This document shows positions 11,353 through 21,741 of a DNA stretch of 49,832 bases, piece after piece. The notes under the pieces were generated by a model. The model saw nothing but the letters and a program-made list of their open reading frames with translations, was not told where the DNA came from and ran no database searches. Each line of letters starts with the position of its first letter. Position 1 is the stretch's first letter. A program made the position numbers and the translations under genes. The stretch comes from Fragilariopsis cylindrus CCMP1102 (lineage: Eukaryota; Bacillariophyta; Bacillariophyceae; Bacillariales; Bacillariaceae), in contig FMBT01000035.1 in assembly GCA_900095095.1 (NCBI GenBank), positions 1 to 49,832 on the forward strand, given 5' to 3'.

Positions 11353-12692
11353 ATGGCGTCAGGTCTAGCAGCTCACATCCGTAGCTCCACAGAGAGTGAT
11401 ACGTTTGACTTAGCAGGGCAAAATCCCTCCACTATTACTGTCAACATCGAACAAGCTTTTAAAGATCCATTTCCATTAGATTATATGGTAAGGATTACAT
11501 TCGTCACCGGTGCTGGAAAGCTTGGGCGTCAAAAATACGATGACGGTTGTGCCAGGGCTGTGACGTCTACTCTTCGTTCGTGTGGATTCGAAGAGGATAG
11601 AGGTGCATCTTGCGTTCGGGAATGCGGTGGATTTTTCAAACAACAACACGACACTGGCAAAAATTTAAAAACAATTGTTGTATTTCCAAATATACGTGAA
11701 ATTGATGATCATGGTGGTGATGGTGGTGGTGGCAACGAAGATTATGCTGGAAGTAATGAGAATTTGCTTTTATTATTCCAACCAGGAAGTCCGGAAGAAA
11801 TGATCGCATTGTCTCCAATCAGCATGTTTTCCAATCTATTATCGAGCTGTTGCCCATCTTGGAGTCAAAAAAAGGGTTGTAACGCAGCGATTGCAAACAT
11901 TCAGGAGACAATATCTAATTTAGAACAACGTCTGATGGAAGGCGTGGCACTTGATGACAATGAGCAAGCCTTATACGATGTTGTTTCCGTGGATGATCTC
12001 AATGAAAAACACAGCATCGTAAAAGACGCGATGCACAAACAGATTGAAATTGATGGTGATATCACCGTAGAAGAACAGAAATCACTTTTGGGACAAGTTT
12101 CCGATCGATTATCTATAATCGAAGACGATCTAAATGAAGCCAAAACGGAGAAAAAACCAAAAAAGTTGAAAAATTAACCATCGCGAAAACAAAAGTGGAA
12201 CAACGAGAAGTGATGTTGAAAAAAATATCACCAAAAATACCCCAACGACTTAAACATCAAGATGAGATATTAGAATTACGAAAAGAACTTGCACCTTTAA
12301 TCAAATTGGAAGATGGTGCCAAGGGAAGATTAATGTCAGTAAAGGAAACACAAACTCTTGCTCGGAAGGATGAAATCCTTGAGGAGATTACGGAACTTGA
12401 AGATTCTTCACGTGGTTGGTTTGAGGATGATGTTTCATTCGATTTACGGGTGAAAAAATCTAGATCGATGGGAGTGAAAACAACAGGAAAACAATCATCT
12501 AAAAAAACAACCAGTAGTACCAACGCGAAGAAAAGTACAGGTGGCAGTGCTTGGGTCTCTTCTTCGTCATCTGCAGTAAGGTCCAAAGCGAAACCGTATA
12601 ATAGTAAAGCTGGTTCAGCCTCGTCCTCTTCCAAGAAAAAGTCTGGTGGAGTTTTTGCTGCAATGATGTTAGACGACAGCGACAGTGATTAA
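11353..12692 (+). CDS. Unknown coiled-coil protein with Ser/Lys-rich tail, one frame break
   Basis: No known function. The ATG at 11353 is chosen because it has a purine at -3 position context (AATC-ATGG) and is followed by non-repetitive sequence; an in-frame ATG at 11284 lies in low-complexity DNA. Residues about 20-130 look globular (FPLDYMVRITFVTGAGKLGR; CVRECGGFF; LKTIVVFPNIREIDD). The middle is strongly helical and charged, consistent with a coiled coil (ANIQETISNLEQRLMEG; VSDRLSIIEDDLNEA; DEILELRKELAPLIKLEDG). The tail is Ser/Lys/Thr rich and ends GGVFAAMMLDDSDSD, a short acidic end. The frame changes near 12160-12174 inside A-rich sequence, and one missing A restores a continuous helix (KKLKKLTIAKTKVEQREVM). 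Upstream lie three TGASTCA sites and a long purine microsatellite. Confidence 0.6.
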
Positions 12693-12837
12693 TAATCATT
12701 TAAGAAAAAAACTTTATGCTGAATTGGCAGCTAGCTAGAAGACGTATTCTTTACACATCAACGCACAAAGGTACTATTTATTATTATATATTATTATTAT
12801 ATTTATGATTAAAAAATAAATTAATAGATGGGAAAAG

Positions 12838-14545
12838 TTATTGCACTTTTTCTCTTGATGGGGGTAATTCCCTTCGAGCTGCATCATTAGCAATACGTTG
12901 ATATGATCCAATTTTTTCCCATGCTTCCACGTTGTTGTTGTCGTCGTCGTCGTCATCATCATCGTCGTTATCTTTCATGTTAGTGAAGTTATTATAACTG
13001 GGAAACTCCCCTGACCAATCTCTTAAAAAAAGACGAAACGCCTCAAAGGTACCAACCTGTCTCCATGGTATTTCATGTCGCCGTAACTGATGTTCACCTG
13101 TCTGTGTAGATCCATCCTGTAAAAGTTGGACAGATTCTTCGCTCAATTTAACGTGACGTAACTTCTTCTTTCGACAAGGATGGTGCAGTGTATAATTATC
13201 GTCATTATCATTGCCATCATTGTTGTTGCTCTCATCGTCCTCTACTGAAGAAGAGAAATATCGTGAATGAAATTTACGTGCTTGTGCCCATGTACCATCG
13301 AGGACTATCAAATCGTAACAGTCATTATTATTATTATTATTATTATTATGATTTTCTTTGTCGTCACATAATATTTGCTGTTTATTATCGTTTTGGAGAT
13401 TTCTACCACCATTGCTACTGGATTTATTATTATTATCATTATTTTATTATTTTCGCTGTTGCTGCCCAACACATCAGTCCTCGTGATTATTTCATTTAAT
13501 GTATTTGCAGATTCATCAGGAAACACACTAAGCTTGTTATTGTTGGATCATCAATAGATTCTAGTAAATCTTTCATACTATGTTGATATTCCGGTCCGAT
13601 ACCTCCTATAACAAGTTCACATTGGAATGGAAATGATGCTAATATTAATTTTGCTGTATCGACTTTTAAACCAATTTCCTTATGATGCATAATAAGAAAA
13701 ATGCGTCTCAACGTAAAGGAAGAAGAAGAAGATCGACCCGATGATGATCCCTCTCCACCAATACCATCTGTGGTCTGATTGGTGTTATTATTATTGTTGT
13801 TATTATTGTAATGATGATTGATATGATTATTGATATTACTACTATTGTGATCATGATCACCGATGCTGATTGTCGTTGTTGATGATGACACTACGGGTTT
13901 ACAATGTGAACAAATACAATGTGCGCGTTGCATCCAACAACGTGGACAATCATTATTCCGTCTTAATGAACTTAATCGTCGATATAAGTGTCGTGCAATA
14001 CCAAATGCTTCTCGTTCTGTTCCTTCTGGTAGATCCATAATATCCATGTTATCGACATCCTCGATACTGATATCGGCACTGACATCGACATCGTTATTGC
14101 TGCTACTACTACTATTGCTATTGTTGTTTCGATTAACATTGTATGTTTGGTTTAATACATTAGATACCGTGGTTTCTACTTGATTCAAGAAATAATTCTC
14201 GTCTAATGGCGATAATTCTGACGATAGTGATCGTGACGACGATGATGACAAACTCGATCCGTCCAAACTACTTCTTCTATTACCAACAACGACACCACGG
14301 TGATGAAAAGAAGAAGATGAAAATCGTTGTTTGAATGTTGTTGTAATTCCGACATCATTATTGTTTTTCAAGTTGCTGCTTCTAAATGCGTTTACACTGA
14401 ATTGATAGCGTTGATTATTATTACTTGCTGTTGTCATTATTATTATTGTTGTCGAAAAAAAGCGCCCATGATAATGATGCGATCGTCGTATTATTAAAGA
14501 CGAAGACGTAAACAACCCAATAATCATAATCATCCAAATAATCAT
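12838..14545 (-). CDS. DTW-domain protein, probable tRNA acp3U aminocarboxypropyltransferase
   Basis: DTW-domain proteins (TapT/TuaA, DTWD1/2) transfer the 3-amino-3-carboxypropyl group of SAM to tRNA uridine. The visible signatures are a Cys-rich motif CPRCWMQRAHCICSHC (near 13920), HHKEIGLKVDTAKLILASFP, the VFPDESANTL block, and LIVLDGTWAQARKF near 13280-13310, which holds the name-giving DxTW. A C-terminal conserved stretch HQLRRHEIPWRQVGTFEAFR follows. The N-terminus (first 130 residues or so) is hydrophobic, then Ser/Asn rich, so organelle targeting is possible. Two frame breaks lie near 13520-13535 and 13443-13446, each fitting one missing base. Between them and the DxTW motif the protein carries an Asn-rich insert made from an AAT repeat. 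Domain order and motifs make the assignment strong; the substrate tRNA cannot be told from sequence. Confidence 0.85.
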
Positions 14546-15157
14546 AGGGAAAGTTGATGACGTTACAACGATACTCTTAATATTCTCCCTGTATTGCTGT
14601 TGTCGATTTGAATGATTTTCTCAAAAGTCTACCTTGATTATCATTAGTATCATTCTATTGAGTACGGTAGTGTGGCACATAATATTATGATTAATGATTG
14701 ATGGCCGAGAGATGTGGTAGTGATGATATTCTTTGGTAATTTCCGAAATTGATGCCGATCTCCTCGCGCGCCAGAATCAACGCGCGGATCAAAAATTGAG
14801 CAAAAATGCTATTTTTCTCTCTCCCCCCCCCCCCGCCCGCCCGCCCTGATCAAGATCTCTATTGAAAGTAAACGAAACAAAAACAACGTCAAAACAAAAA
14901 ACAACATACAACGACCAACACAAACATCGACGATGGTGTCTGCTTACTAAACTAAATTGAAACCTTAGTAAATAATTGGAAATCGCGTTATTGTTGCACT
15001 GTATAGCATCTGAACAAAAATTGGAAAAAGATCCCGGTCACTAGCTAACTGTTGCAGTGCCTGACTCGACTCGTTCTGCTTTTTATAATCGAAAAAGGAT
15101 TGGCCAACAATATATAATATGAACAATAATAAAAAGACAACCAGCAACAATATAATA
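14546..15157. promoter_or_regulatory. Divergent intergenic region between DTW and NELF-A-like genes
   Basis: No gene is seen. Both flanking genes start here and run outward, so it must hold both promoters. It contains CGCGCGCC and CGCGCGG motifs near 14764-14788, and a run of 12 C at 14823-14834 followed by a (CCCG)n stretch. No TATA box position is convincing. Confidence 0.5.
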
Positions 15158-17299
15158 ATGGAACGTCATCATCCCAACATCATGATGATTCGTTAGATTC
15201 ATTTTTAACAACGATTGAATCGAAGTTACGGGGTCCATTTTCATCACTTGATTTAGCAAAAGCTGTTACAACAAAAGCGTTACGTACAACTATGCGCCGG
15301 TCATCACAATTAGGTGCAATATCCGGTGATAATAATATTAATAATGATCGTGATCCTGCAAAAGAATATCTACAAAACTTATCATCAGTTTTAAAACGAA
15401 CAAATAAAGTTATCCAATGTCGTATGTTAATCGGACTACTTGGTTTGAATGATATAAAGAAGAAGAATGATAGTAGTAGTAATAATAATGGTAGTAGTGA
15501 TGACAACGGCAAGAATAATGATGGTGCCCTCAGTGCAAAACTACAACAACAATATTTGACACCAGAAATTCTGCATATACTTCATAAGACACAAGTGAAA
15601 GCTGATGGCTATGAGGAGTGGGTCCGGGCAACATCAGGTTTGATTGAGGGGGTTATGTTTCGAACACAAAATGATAACAGTAATACAAGAGAATCTTGTC
15701 GTAGTAAGGAGGCAACACAAATTATTGTTACTACAGGAACAGGTGTTTGTAATAAAGTCGAATCACAAATTAAACAAAGTGGCCAACCATATGAAAAACC
15801 AAAAAAGAAACAAAAGCAGAAACAAAAAGATCGATCATCATCCGAAATGGATATCGACGACGACGACGACGATAATAATAATGACGAGACAACACAAAAG
15901 AATCCACTACTACCATAGCTAGTAACAAAAGAACTCGAGGGTTTACAATAGAAAAAGTGATACCATCATCATCATCATTACCAGCCAAGTCATCCAATAC
16001 GACGAAACTGAAACAAGCTCCTACTATTCCGTCGTCCGCTACTACTGACATTTTGTTACCAACACCTGATGATTTAAATGCATGTTTTGCTCCATATCGA
16101 TACCGTCTTATATCAACACCACTTTTGAATACGATCATACCAGAATTTGATAAGAATAAAAACAATAATAGTAATTGTCACTTCCAGGTAAATTCTGATG
16201 CTGATATACTTCAAATTGATCTACGACTTGAAGCACAACGAGCAAAAGAACATGGTACAGGTGTTGGTGGTAGTAGTAGTAGTAGTAATTCGAAAGTTTC
16301 TTCAGCAACAACGGCCAGTAATAACAACAGCAATGGCAATGGCAAAAACAACGTAAAATAATAATCCAGCAAAAGCAATGAAAGGAACACTCCCACCAGG
16401 ATTTCGTCCAGCGAAACTAGTACCAACACTAGTAGTAGCACTTCGGCTGCTGGAAGCAAACGAAAGGCCGGTGCTGTCAGTGGCAGCATGCCCAAAAAGA
16501 AAAAAGCTACCAGTTTGTTCAATACAACTACACAATATCGACCACAATCCGTCAAGGCATTGTTAAGACGGAAAGGGGGTGGAGCCCAATCATTACTCAA
16601 GGGTAGTAACACGAGTGGTAGTGGGGGTGCTATATTAAGCAAACTGGGCGGTGGTACCGGTAGTAGTGGAGTCGGTGGTGGCGCTGCTGGTTCAACGACT
16701 GCGGCGGCGAGTCGTCCTGGTGGTATGGGTACTGGTCGGTTCAGTAGTAACAAACGTAATCGTGGTGGTATGAAGTCAAGCAAAATGAAAATGATTGACG
16801 TAGATGATGTGGATATATTAACTAAGCAACGATCTGCTGCCGGAGTAGGCGCCAAAACGAAAATGTCCGCCGATAAATTACGTGCATCGAAAAGAGAAGA
16901 GATCTTAAAAAGGGGTCGGACCAGTGCACCGCTTCCTGCTGTTGCTGCTGCAACTGCTACGAAGCAAAAGATTCTTCATCACCTCCTCGTCCAACGGTAT
17001 CAGCGGCAGCGGCTCCGCAAAACCGACAGGATACCGAATTGTGGCAATCTCTCCTACGTGATAAATCTAATAAAATGTCAGAAGATGACAAAGCTCGTGC
17101 TGAAAGGTTCTTCACAACGAATCAAAGTGAACGGTCCGGACTTACTTCTTCAGATGGTGGACCGGTGTATAAAATGAAAATACACGAACAACGTGGGAAA
17201 GATGTCAGTACCGGACAAGAAATTAAGGAAACTTTTTATCTCGAATTGGATTACAAGACCGGTGAACAAAAGCAATCAAGAAAGATCAAACGGTATTGA
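15158..17299 (+). CDS. NELF-A-like protein, several frame breaks
   Basis: Weakly similar in layout to the negative elongation factor subunit A, which helps pause RNA polymerase II. The N-terminal helical region has LRGPFSSLDLAKAVTTKAL and then NKVIQCRMLIGLLGLND ... EEWVRATSGLIEGVMF, comparable with the NELF-A helical domain (its LLLGTLHL and WVLMVADIL). Later pieces are TPDDLNACFAPYRYRLISTP, PKKKKATSLF, KALLRRKGGGAQSLLKG (compare GLLRKMDTTTPLKG) and MKMIDVDDVDIL (compare KLLDISELD). The C-terminus is distinct: WQSLLRDKSNKMSEDDKARA, then YKMKIHEQRGKD and ETFYLELDYKTGEQKQSRKI. At least six missing-base frame breaks occur, near 15173-15175, 15896-15899, 16345-16363 (two), 16411-16417 and 16966-16969. 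The ATG at 15158 is in frame with the domain only across the first break. NELF-A identity is my inference; a TFIIS-N-like adaptor is the alternative. Confidence 0.5.
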
Positions 17300-17987
17300 A
17301 TAATGCTGGTTTAAAAGGTGTACAAAAAAGAAAAAGAACGTACTGTACGATTGGAAGCGACTTGATTACATTCATTCTTCCGCACGAAGGTACATTCGCG
17401 GACTCGGTACAGTATTTACGAGGGTATCATTTTAAGAATACTTGTAGCATTCGCACTATATCTTAACAGATATTGTTCCTAAATTCGATTAAGACACATT
17501 ATATTTAGCACATAGTTTCTTAGGGACTATTTCATATCTAAATACATATATATAGGTATTATGCAGCAGTACTAGGCATTAATTATTGTTGCAATCTAAC
17601 TACTGTGATCTGTTATTCGTTCTGAGGCGGCTGCCATGGAAATCTGTCTCCATCCCCTCACTTAAGTTCTCTGCCATAACCCTGGATGTCAGCAAGAGAA
17701 TCTTGAAGTGTCATATAATTTGGCCAATTCTCGAAATAGGTGATATAAATACATAATGCATCACCGAAGGATAACATGTCTGTCTGCCTCTCTCCTTCCG
17801 ACGGGTAATATTATGTCTGCCTGCCTCTCTTCTTCTGACAACTTTGACCATGGCAGACATCTATCTTTGTGGAATTTTGGAGGTAAATGTCTCTTTTCAG
17901 CTCATCATTCAATATCTCCTGGTGATCTTTTTCTGATCCATGATTTAAATCTCACAACAAGTAACTGCCTGCTGCGTTTTATAATAC

Positions 17988-18035
17988 ACACATGCATACA
18001 TACATGCATACATACATACATACATACATACATGT
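17988..18035. repeat. (CATA)n microsatellite
   Basis: Tetranucleotide tract CATA with occasional CATG units. It lies in the gene-free stretch upstream of the 5S gene, so it has no coding consequence. Confidence 0.9.
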
Positions 18036-19000
18036 CATAATATATACTACACATGAGGATGAAACAAGCCTTTTGAAACAAGCCTTTTCATACCTGCAAA
18101 ATTGCCCTGTCAAGACCTTGATCATATATGTGTGGTTTGATGCAAAATCATTTATTAACAGTGATATTAGTATTATTGGTACAGCAAATCATTACATAAC
18201 TTGTGTTGTTACATAACTAATACCACCATCTATATATCTGTTATTCGCCTCACCAATATATGAGGATAGACGATTAATGGCAAAATTGTGCTGAAAGGCG
18301 TTGTCATTCAATAAATGATACTACATACTACAAGGCTTGAGTCTATTAAGATATAAGGTGATACTAACCACCAACCATCACCTGAGATAATAACAATAAT
18401 GAGCCACTATAATACTAGCCAGGAAGAACACTTGCTCAATACATGATTTGTTTGCACAACATATGTGATTGTGCTAGCATTTGTTTCCACAGCAGCATGT
18501 TATTGTGTTAGCATCTATTTTATACTGTTAGTAGCGTAGCAGTGCAACACAATGGTGTACTGAAATATAAAACAAATCTACTTTTTGTAGTAGTAGTAGT
18601 AGTAGTAGTAGAGTATTCTTTTTCTCCAACACAAAAAAAAAAAACATATCCATCCATCCATACATTCATCAACAATACAGTATAATAACAGATATGTCAT
18701 TGTCATGTGGATCTTACCTTCATTCACAGTAGTATCAAGACTATGTTGTCTACAGCATGCTTCAGCCTTTTTCACAGAAGAAAGCTTACTTCACTTTAGC
18801 TGTTAGAAACAGAGGTTAACAGCTGTTAATTGTTGTTGTTGTTGTAGTAGTATTTTTTTCCCCAGCAGTTCAAATTCAACTAGATAATTGTTACACAGAG
18901 AGTAATAGAATGTGAGGAGTGGTTACTATAATTCTGTATGTAAACAGTAAGAGAGAGGAGGATGAATATGAGGATGATGAACTAAAATGAATGCCCTCCA

Positions 19001-19034
19001 AAATAAAAGAAAAAAAGAAAAATAAAGACAAAAG
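19001..19034 (-). terminator. RNA polymerase III T-run terminator of 5S
   Basis: On the minus strand the bases right after the 5S 3' end are CTTTTGTC, followed by further T5-T7 runs. Runs of four or more T in the non-template strand terminate RNA polymerase III. Confidence 0.8.
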
Positions 19035-19152
19035 GAGAACAACACCTGGGATTCCAACGTGGTCCCCCACCGTAGTACTAACCAGGCCCGAACATGCTTA
19101 ACTTCGCTGAGCAGACGGGAAGCGGTGCTGTCATGTTGGTATGGTCGTTCTC
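19035..19152 (-). rRNA. 5S ribosomal RNA
   Basis: On the minus strand the 118-base segment matches the eukaryotic 5S consensus: CGACCATACCA near the 5' end, GAAGTTAAGC followed by GTTCGGGCCTGGTTAGTACT (internal control region, box A and intermediate element), and GGGGGACCACGTTGGAATCC (box C region). The ends GAGAACGAC and GTTGTTCTC pair as helix I with one G-U wobble, which sets the limits given. The gene is transcribed by RNA polymerase III. A TATATA box lies 23-28 bases upstream and T-rich tracts follow downstream. It is a single copy here, not in a visible tandem array, and not beside other rRNA genes. Dispersed single 5S genes are common in eukaryotes. Nothing in the sequence suggests a pseudogene. 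Confidence 0.96.
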
Positions 19153-19174
19153 TCTGCATGGGAGAAAAAAGAAG

Positions 19175-19180
19175 TATATA
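19175..19180 (-). promoter_or_regulatory. TATATA box upstream of 5S rRNA
   Basis: TATATA is 23-28 bases before the 5' end of the 5S gene on the same strand. Plant 5S genes carry a TATATA element at about -28 that helps set the start, so the position is suggestive. The function here is inferred. Confidence 0.6.
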
Positions 19181-19290
19181 GTCTAACTACACACTTTGAA
19201 TCTTTTTTTCCAAGATACTTATTGTAGGCGAAGAGGCATCACATCACATCACAAACAAAATCGATCACCCAGAACCCGAACACTATTATC

Positions 19291-19316
19291 ACAAATCAAA
19301 TCAAATCAAATCAAAT
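19291..19316. repeat. (CAAAT)n microsatellite
   Basis: About five units of CAAAT in the 260-base gap between the 5S gene and the NmrA-like gene, roughly 100 bases before the ATG at 19412. Related ATCAA-type repeats recur near 33118-33208. Confidence 0.85.
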
Positions 19317-19411
19317 ACCGCAACATCGGTATCAAGAAGACACACGGCTTGATCAATTGAAAGGCACTTCAACATAAATCTGAAGAATAAAGCAAATTAT
19401 AACAAGAAACT

Positions 19412-20377
19412 ATGGCAATAACGGACACAACATTCCTTGTGCTCAGTGCAACTGGACGACAGGGTAGAGCAGTAATTAAAGCACTCATTGCCAAAGGCGC
19501 AACGTCCATCGTAGCAAGTTCACGCAATCCAACATCAGACGCTTCTCAAAAGTTACTAGAATTAGAACAAGTTACCAAGGTCGTCCAGGCAGATTTTAAC
19601 GATCCGGAAAGTATCGAAGCGGCAATTAATGCATCTAATGCAACTCACGTATGGTTCACTACTGATTTCTGGTCGATTCCATTCCTTAAACGAACTCGTG
19701 CCAAAGAAGCCCAGTTAGGTTTCAACGTTATTGATGCTATCAAAAAGGCAAAAGTTAACGGAAACAATGACATTAAACATGTTGTGTATTCGTCTGTTGG
19801 GGACGCAGATAATTGTCCTAAAGACATTCATCATTTTTTGGGGAAGGCGGATATTGAAAAATACATGGCCTCTCAATTTGATTCAGAGACGAATATTACC
19901 TGGTCTGTGATCCGCCCAGTTGTATTCTTCGAAAACTTCGACGATGAGCCTAATTACAATCCTTTTAAAAAGGGTTTTGTGAAAATGTTGACCTTTCCCG
20001 ATAAACCAGTATTTTGGATTGCTGTGGAAGATATTGGAAAGGGTTCCGTCGTCCTTCTTACAAATCCAGAAAAATACTCTGGTAAAATCATTGAGGCAGC
20101 AGGTGCTAAGCACACTGGTTTCGAATTGGCAGAGATCTTAACGAGAGTGTCGGGCGTAAATTGTGTGTATGAAATGACAATGCCTCGATTTGCATTACGG
20201 CTTTTTTTGCGTGATTTGTATCATATGGTGAAATGGTTTGAACTTGATAACAAAGGTGGATTTACAGTAGATATTGAAGAATTTAAGAAAATTGTTCCTG
20301 ATGCGCAAGATGCTGAAGCATTTTTTATTGCAAAAGGTCAGTGGGCGGATGGAGAAAAGTTCGGATCAAATAAATAA
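19412..20377 (+). CDS. NmrA-like NAD(P)-binding protein
   Basis: Single-exon gene of 321 residues with no frame break, the usual NmrA length. It is a short-chain-dehydrogenase-type Rossmann protein of the NmrA/HSCARG group, which senses NAD(P) redox state or reduces small substrates. The nucleotide-binding loop is at residues 9-18 (VLSATGRQGRAV, variant of GxxGxxG). The second strand ends ASSRNPTSDAS, and the third gives VVQADFNDPESIEAAI. KHVVYSSVGDADN holds the Ser of the active region. IRPVVFFENF is a family block. The usual Tyr-xxx-Lys pair is not visible, as in NmrA itself, so a regulatory or quinone/aldehyde-reductase role are both possible. The start ATG is preceded by CAAGAAACT with an A at position -3. 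The 3' end has a tandem duplicate (separate entry). The gene lies 260 bases from the divergent 5S gene. Confidence 0.85.
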   Translation: MAITDTTFLVLSATGRQGRAVIKALIAKGATSIVASSRNPTSDASQKLLELEQVTKVVQADFNDPESIEAAINASNATHVWFTTDFWSIPFLKRTRAKEAQLGFNVIDAIKKAKVNGNNDIKHVVYSSVGDADNCPKDIHHFLGKADIEKYMASQFDSETNITWSVIRPVVFFENFDDEPNYNPFKKGFVKMLTFPDKPVFWIAVEDIGKGSVVLLTNPEKYSGKIIEAAGAKHTGFELAEILTRVSGVNCVYEMTMPRFALRLFLRDLYHMVKWFELDNKGGFTVDIEEFKKIVPDAQDAEAFFIAKGQWADGEKFGSNK

Positions 20378-20545
20378 ATAAATATATGTATGTATATTAT
20401 CTCATTGAAATAACACGAAGCGACATCATAAACGATTATTGCATAACAAAAAAAAGTGGAGAAAAATTCGAATCGAATCGAATCGAATAAATAAATGTAT
20501 GTATTGAAACAACACAATGCTACATCATAAACAATCATTACATTT
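20341..20545 (+). repeat. Degenerate tandem duplication of the NmrA-like gene 3' end
   Basis: The last codons plus 3' flank (20341-20445) recur in order at 20455-20545. Shared landmarks are GTGG..GGAGAAAA(G/A)TTCG, then AATAAATAAAT.TATGTAT, then TTGAAA.AACAC, then ACATCATAAAC.AT.ATT. The second copy has an expanded (GAATC)n. It has no start codon and looks non-coding. Confidence 0.75.
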
Positions 20546-21741
20546 GAAGTATTTAGTACACAAAATAATATACAAATCACTAATTATTTGATGGAGCTAC
20601 CACCATACTAGTAGATCAGTAGTTTCGTTTATTATGCACTACCCGTGTTTGTGATATGTACGGCATAAAAGTAGTCGTTGTCCTCTTTAAATAGCTAGCA
20701 TTACAAATCAAGGACCAACAAGCATCTGTAATATCTTCGCTACATTTACTCAGAATTTTATCAGTCTACTATACAATCTGCGATGATCACAATCTTGGGG
20801 GGGGGGGGGGTGCAGGTGGTGGTGAATGAATGAATGACAATCTCCCAACAAAATCTGAAAGTAAAAAAATCACAACCAAAGCAACTTGGTTAGCCACACT
20901 GTATGTACAGTAGTAATCATAGTCTTGCTCAATACCATGTACAGTATACAAAAAGATTCATGTGCTTGTGTACTGAGTCTCATTTACCTTTGATTCAATA
21001 CCAAAATGAAGGATAAATTATAGTAAATTAAATGAAAAAAACACAACACCGTTCATGTCAGTACTGACTGGTAACACCAGGTCTTTTTCTAAGGCGGTAA
21101 ACAAGCAAGACTTAGCTTTGGTTTTGTTGTGGTACAAGGTTTGGCTTTGCTTGTACCTCTGGAAAGATCTCATTCACAAGAAGAAAACAAAAATTGGACC
21201 ATCAGGAAAAAAGGGTTGATAAGAAGAGAAGAAATAGTAGTCACACAACAAGGAGTTGGTCGGGGTAGCATAGTACATGAAAGTTTTACTTGATTCATTA
21301 ATTACTTATATGCTCCTAACTACCCATATCTGGAACAAAAATTGTCTATTTGAGTAGAATATAGCTTGCAAGGGTACAATAGGTGCAAGGAGACCCATCA
21401 ATGCATACTAGTACAGCCAGTACTACTAGTAACGTGGTTACAGTAGTACAAAAAGTTGTAGTTGATCTCCAAGTCCCGTGTAAGCCATACGCATCCTTCG
21501 CCCTTCCAAAAGAGTACACGAATGGAATTATACAATCACCAACAATAAACAAGCGAAACAATCAACAAGCAATCACTCAGCCAAATCAATTACAGTGTAT
21601 GAAGTAGGTCGACAACATTTATTTCAAGGTACCATCACTTATCATCGAAGTAGACAATCTAGCTAGACCTGTACTACATACACTACTGTACTGCATACCA
21701 ATAGTAGACGAATTCCCGATACATCTGGGCGTTTCTTTTGA
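20546..21741. other. Gene-free stretch
   Basis: No credible gene. A run of 14 G lies at 20797-20810. Short self-complementary words such as GTACAGTA, TACTAGTA and CATGTACAGTAT recur. The last 300 bases are presumably the promoter of the CNNM-type gene, but no specific element stands out. Confidence 0.5.

Larger units (their letters stand above)
17300..19034. other. Gene-free stretch with microsatellites
   Basis: No convincing coding sequence on either strand: the longest open frames are below 100 codons and are repeat-derived. Visible content: two imperfect neighbouring copies of a segment beginning ATGTCTG(T/C)CTGCCTCTC near 17774-17840; a (CATA)n tract near 17988-18035; a 17-base tandem (GAAACAAGCCTTTT) near 18060-18088; a (TAG)n tract at about 18584-18611; and (CCAT)n near 18650. 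The last 30 bases before 19035 act as the 5S terminator. Confidence 0.6.

Noticed and set aside
13308..13526. Separate Ile-rich protein
   Set aside because: Comes from reading an AAT repeat in the wrong frame; the correct frame gives an Asn-rich insert inside the DTW protein.
14965..15150. Minus-strand 61-codon membrane protein
   Set aside because: Lies antisense across the leader of the NELF-A-like gene and has no other support.
17300..19034. tRNA or snRNA genes
   Set aside because: I looked for TPsiC-like GTTCGA boxes and U-snRNA motifs here and elsewhere and found none convincing apart from the 5S gene.
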